DNA from: a virus
Length of the DNA: 20,292 nt
Reading direction: 5' to 3' (one strand)
IMG/VR virus record: IMGVR_UViG_3300025311_000021
Span: 1 to 20,292 of that record
The position numbers and the translations under genes were made by a program. How positions within the stretch are numbered: the first letter of the stretch is position 1; each line of letters opens with the position of its first letter. This document shows positions 18,634-20,292 of the stretch, in pieces. The notes under the pieces were generated by a model. The model did no database searches. It had not been told where the DNA came from and worked only from the letters and a program-made list of their open reading frames with translations.

Positions 18634-18706
18634 GTGAGAGCGGGAGGGCGTGAGAGCGTGAGAGCGAAAATCCACCTCCCGACCTCCCGATCTGACGATC
18701 TCCCGG
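18634..18706. repeat. GTGAGAGC octamer array with inverted CCTCCCGA units
   Basis: GTGAGAGC, GGGAGGGC, GTGAGAGC, GTGAGAGC at 18634-18665, then opposite-oriented CCTCCCGA-like octamers at 18675-18706. This fills most of the 87-bp gap between the capsid and gp36-like genes and is unrelated in sequence to the heptad families. Confidence 0.7.
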
Positions 18707-18712
18707 CCCTAA

Positions 18713-19156
18713 ATGACCTACGCCACCCAACAGGATCTGATAGACCGTTTCGGCGCGGACGAGCTGACCCAGCTCACGGACCGTACGAACTCCGGCACGA
18801 TCGACGCCGCGGTGATCGCGAAGGCGCTGGCCGACGCGGACGACGAGATCAATTCGTACGTGGCGACGCGCTACACGTTGCCGTTCGCGACGACGCCGAA
18901 CGTCGTCAAGCGGATCGCCGGCGACATCGCGCGCTATTTTCTCTACGAGGACCGCGCGACCGACCAGGTGACCAAGCGCTACGAGGACGCGATCAAGTTC
19001 CTGAAAAGCGTGGCGAGCGGCGGCGTGACGCTCGGCCTCGACGCCGCCAACCAGGTCGCGACGCAAAGCGGCGGCCCGGACTTCAAAGCGGGCGACCGCG
19101 TTTTCACCACGGGCAGCCCCAACCAGGGCACGGAAGGCACGCTGGATGATTACTGA
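18713..19156 (+). CDS. Head-tail connector protein (Mu gp36-like, DUF1320)
   Basis: A 147-residue protein with the DUF1320 pattern: MTYATQQDLIDRFGADELTQ, then LADADDEINSYVATRYTLPF and IAGDIARYFLYEDRA with a KRYEDAIKFLKSVASG end, about residues 1-100. A poorly conserved tail follows. Proteins of this type form the adaptor ring below the portal. The start has no clear Shine-Dalgarno because the octamer repeat occupies the leader. Its TGA overlaps the next ATG. Confidence 0.85.
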   Translation: MTYATQQDLIDRFGADELTQLTDRTNSGTIDAAVIAKALADADDEINSYVATRYTLPFATTPNVVKRIAGDIARYFLYEDRATDQVTKRYEDAIKFLKSVASGGVTLGLDAANQVATQSGGPDFKAGDRVFTTGSPNQGTEGTLDDY

Positions 19157-19593
19157 TGGCGATCGAACTCTTCGATCCGCAGCTCGTGATCGCGCGCCTG
19201 GCGGATCAGGTCTCGACGCTGCGCGAGATCGGCGGCGCGGCGGATTTCGAGGCCGCGGTGGAGAACGTCCCGCGGCAACTGCCGGCCGCTTTCGTCATCG
19301 ATCTCTCCATGACGCCCGGCCCGAATCGCGACGGCACGGGCGGGCTGTCGCAGCACACGGTGTATCGATTCGCCGTGATTCTCGTGCTGCAGAACCTGCG
19401 CGATGCGCGCGGGGAGGCGGCGAAAGCCGATCTGCGCACCATGCGCGCGTCGGTGATGACCGCGCTGCTCGACTGGCCGCCGGCGGCGGACTTCGATCCG
19501 ATCGAAGCCGGTCCCGGCCGGCTGTTGCAGTTCCGCGATCTCACGCTGTGGTGGCAGGACGATTACACCACGCGCAATTTACTGAGGATCTGA
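19156..19593 (+). CDS. Tail terminator/neck protein (Mu gp37-like, DUF1834-type)
   Basis: A 145-residue protein: LVIARLADQVSTLREIGGAA, then LPAAFVIDLSMTPGPNRDGT, the beta strand HTVYRFAVILVLQNL and the end FRDLTLWWQDDYTTRNLLRI. This matches the tail-terminator type proteins in the Mu gp37 position. It would cap the tail tube and join it to the head connector. ATG 19156 shares a base with the upstream stop. Confidence 0.75.
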   Translation: MAIELFDPQLVIARLADQVSTLREIGGAADFEAAVENVPRQLPAAFVIDLSMTPGPNRDGTGGLSQHTVYRFAVILVLQNLRDARGEAAKADLRTMRASVMTALLDWPPAADFDPIEAGPGRLLQFRDLTLWWQDDYTTRNLLRI

Positions 19594-19594
19594 C

Positions 19595-19900
19595 ATGACC
19601 CAACACATTCCAGGACACGGCGGCAGTTACGCGGTGAACGACGCGGGCGAGCTGGTGCAGAAAGAGGCCCCGACGCAGGACCATCCCGAGGGCAACCGCG
19701 CGCGCGATGCCGACGGCAAGCCGCTCGATCTCCCCCCATCCCAACCTTCCCCCACAAGGGGGGAAGGAGATGTTTTCCCCTCCCGCTTGAAGGGGGAGGG
19801 CGAGGGTGGGGGTGAAAAACCGGCGGAGATACCCGCGCCGAAGCCCGCGCCGGATCGGCCGCGCCGCATCGGCCCCGCCCCTTTTCCCGCCGGCGACTGA
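19595..19900 (+). CDS. Small Pro/Gly-rich late protein carrying a repeat insertion
   Basis: A 101-residue protein. Residues about 1-45 (MTQHIPGHGGSYAVNDAGEL through RARDADGKPLD) resemble small proteins found before tail genes in Mu-like phages. Residues about 46-75 are translated from a long CCCTC-type palindromic repeat (19727-19823) and are Pro/Gly/Glu/Arg-rich. The end is Pro/Ala-rich, so most of the protein is probably disordered. ATG 19595 follows the upstream stop by one base. Function unknown. Confidence 0.55.
   Translation: MTQHIPGHGGSYAVNDAGELVQKEAPTQDHPEGNRARDADGKPLDLPPSQPSPTRGEGDVFPSRLKGEGEGGGEKPAEIPAPKPAPDRPRRIGPAPFPAGD
19727..19823. repeat. CCCTC-type double palindrome inside a late gene
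   Basis: Two adjacent hairpins: CCTTCCCCC/GGGGGGAAGG with an ACAA loop, and CCCCTCCCGCTTGAAGGGGG-AGGG. Together with flanking CTCCCCCCATCCC and GGTGGGGGTG arms this is a longer member of the family at 2439-2474. The reading frame stays open through it. Confidence 0.75.
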
Positions 19901-19910
19901 ACGCCCTTCG

Positions 19911-19945
19911 TTCATCACCGATCACTCATCACTCATTACCCATTA
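19911..19945 (-). repeat. Reverse-oriented GTRATGR heptads before the tail tube gene
   Basis: TTCATCA, CCGATCA, CTCATCA, CTCATTA and CCCATTA fill the gap between a stop at 19900 and the ATG at 19958. Confidence 0.8.
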
Positions 19946-19957
19946 CCGGGGTAAATA

Positions 19958-20292
19958 ATGGCTACCAGATATTTCCGCAAAAAATCGATCCTCGCCAAGA
20001 TGGAAGTCACCTACGGCGTTGACTCGGCACCCACCGGCGCGGCGAACGCGATCAATACCCGCGACGTGGAATTCACGCCGATGGAGCTGGAGTACGCCGA
20101 CCGCGACATCGCGCGCGCCTACATGGGCCACCAGGAGCAGCTCGTCGTCACCAACCGCGCCCGGCTCAACTACAACGTCGAGATCGCCGGCTCCGGCACC
20201 GCCGGCGTGGCCCCCGCGTGGGGACCGCTCGCGCGCGCCTGCGGGATCGGCGAACTCATCCTCGCCGCCGCGCATGCCGGCACGGCGCAAGC
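19958..20292 (+). CDS. Tail tube protein, siphovirus type (partial, runs off the right edge)
   Basis: The first 111 residues are present. The start MATRYFRKKSILAKMEVTYG, the GAANAINTRDVEFTPME segment and the VEIAGSGTAGVAPAWGPLAR-ACG segment are typical of phage tail tube proteins of non-contractile tails. In Mu this place is held by gp38 and the sheath gene L, so this suggests a siphovirus-like tail as in phages B3 and D3112. A GGGGTAA precedes ATG 19958. The rest lies outside the window. Confidence 0.7.
   Translation, partial: MATRYFRKKSILAKMEVTYGVDSAPTGAANAINTRDVEFTPMELEYADRDIARAYMGHQEQLVVTNRARLNYNVEIAGSGTAGVAPAWGPLARACGIGELILAAAHAGTAQ

Noticed and set aside
1-20292. tRNA or rRNA genes, integrase attachment sites and Mu end sequences
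   Set aside because: None was seen. Mu-like ends and host junctions must lie outside the window.

Overview
The window is an internal stretch of a Mu-like (transposable) prophage or phage. It is high in GC and very tightly packed, and every convincing gene lies on the + strand. Gene order follows Mu from the end of the early region to the start of the tail genes: GemA (Mu gp16), a Mor/C-type activator, lysis genes, proteins like Mu gp25, gp26 and gp27, large terminase (gp28), portal (gp29), head morphogenesis protein F (gp30), virion morphogenesis protein G (gp31), protease/scaffold I/Z (gp32), a capsid cement protein, the major capsid protein, and gp36- and gp37-like connector proteins. The last gene resembles a siphovirus-type tail tube protein rather than a Mu sheath. 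The host is probably a GC-rich beta- or gammaproteobacterium; that is inferred from gene content and repeat types, as no host gene is present.

Layout. 1-824: end of the early operon (a partial gene, two small unknowns, one SANT/Myb-like DNA-binding protein). 825-1225: a 401-bp regulatory gap with a sigma70-like promoter and a three-hairpin RNA resembling the phage P1 c4 antisense RNA, followed by a structured leader. 1226-2178: a small ORF overlapping an ORF6N-type antirepressor, the same plan as P1 c4-icd-ant. 2235-3308: gemA, a Cys-rich protein and mor. 3318-5561: lysis cassette (zinc amidase, secreted and membrane proteins, lipoprotein, alpha/beta hydrolase). 5581-8958: a tail-appendage module with a 571-residue protein carrying 17 EAFG repeats and a probable fibre-tail adaptor. 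9031-10800: TraR/DksA zinc finger, gp25-, gp26- and gp27-like proteins and a small unknown. 10945-15403: packaging and head assembly. 15531-18625: I/Z, cement, capsid. 18713-end: connector and tail genes.

Regulation. The most interesting signals are non-coding. (1) The c4-like RNA 5' arm is complementary to the leader of the antirepressor operon and mimics the ribosome-binding-site arm of that leader, suggesting an RNA switch. (2) A 15-bp sequence followed after two bases by TTCCCG occurs just upstream of the amidase gene and again just upstream of the I gene. These are the places where Mu has its C-activated late promoters Plys and PI, so the motif is a candidate binding site for the single Mor/C-family protein.

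The window is also seeded with short repeats: GTRATGR heptads at six gene junctions, ATCGAGG heptads translated as the N-termini of the amidase and terminase, palindromes inserted in frame in the TraR-like and portal genes, and CCCTCACCCC-type elements in gemA and a late gene. They look like host-chromosome repeat families that have settled at gene boundaries and linkers.
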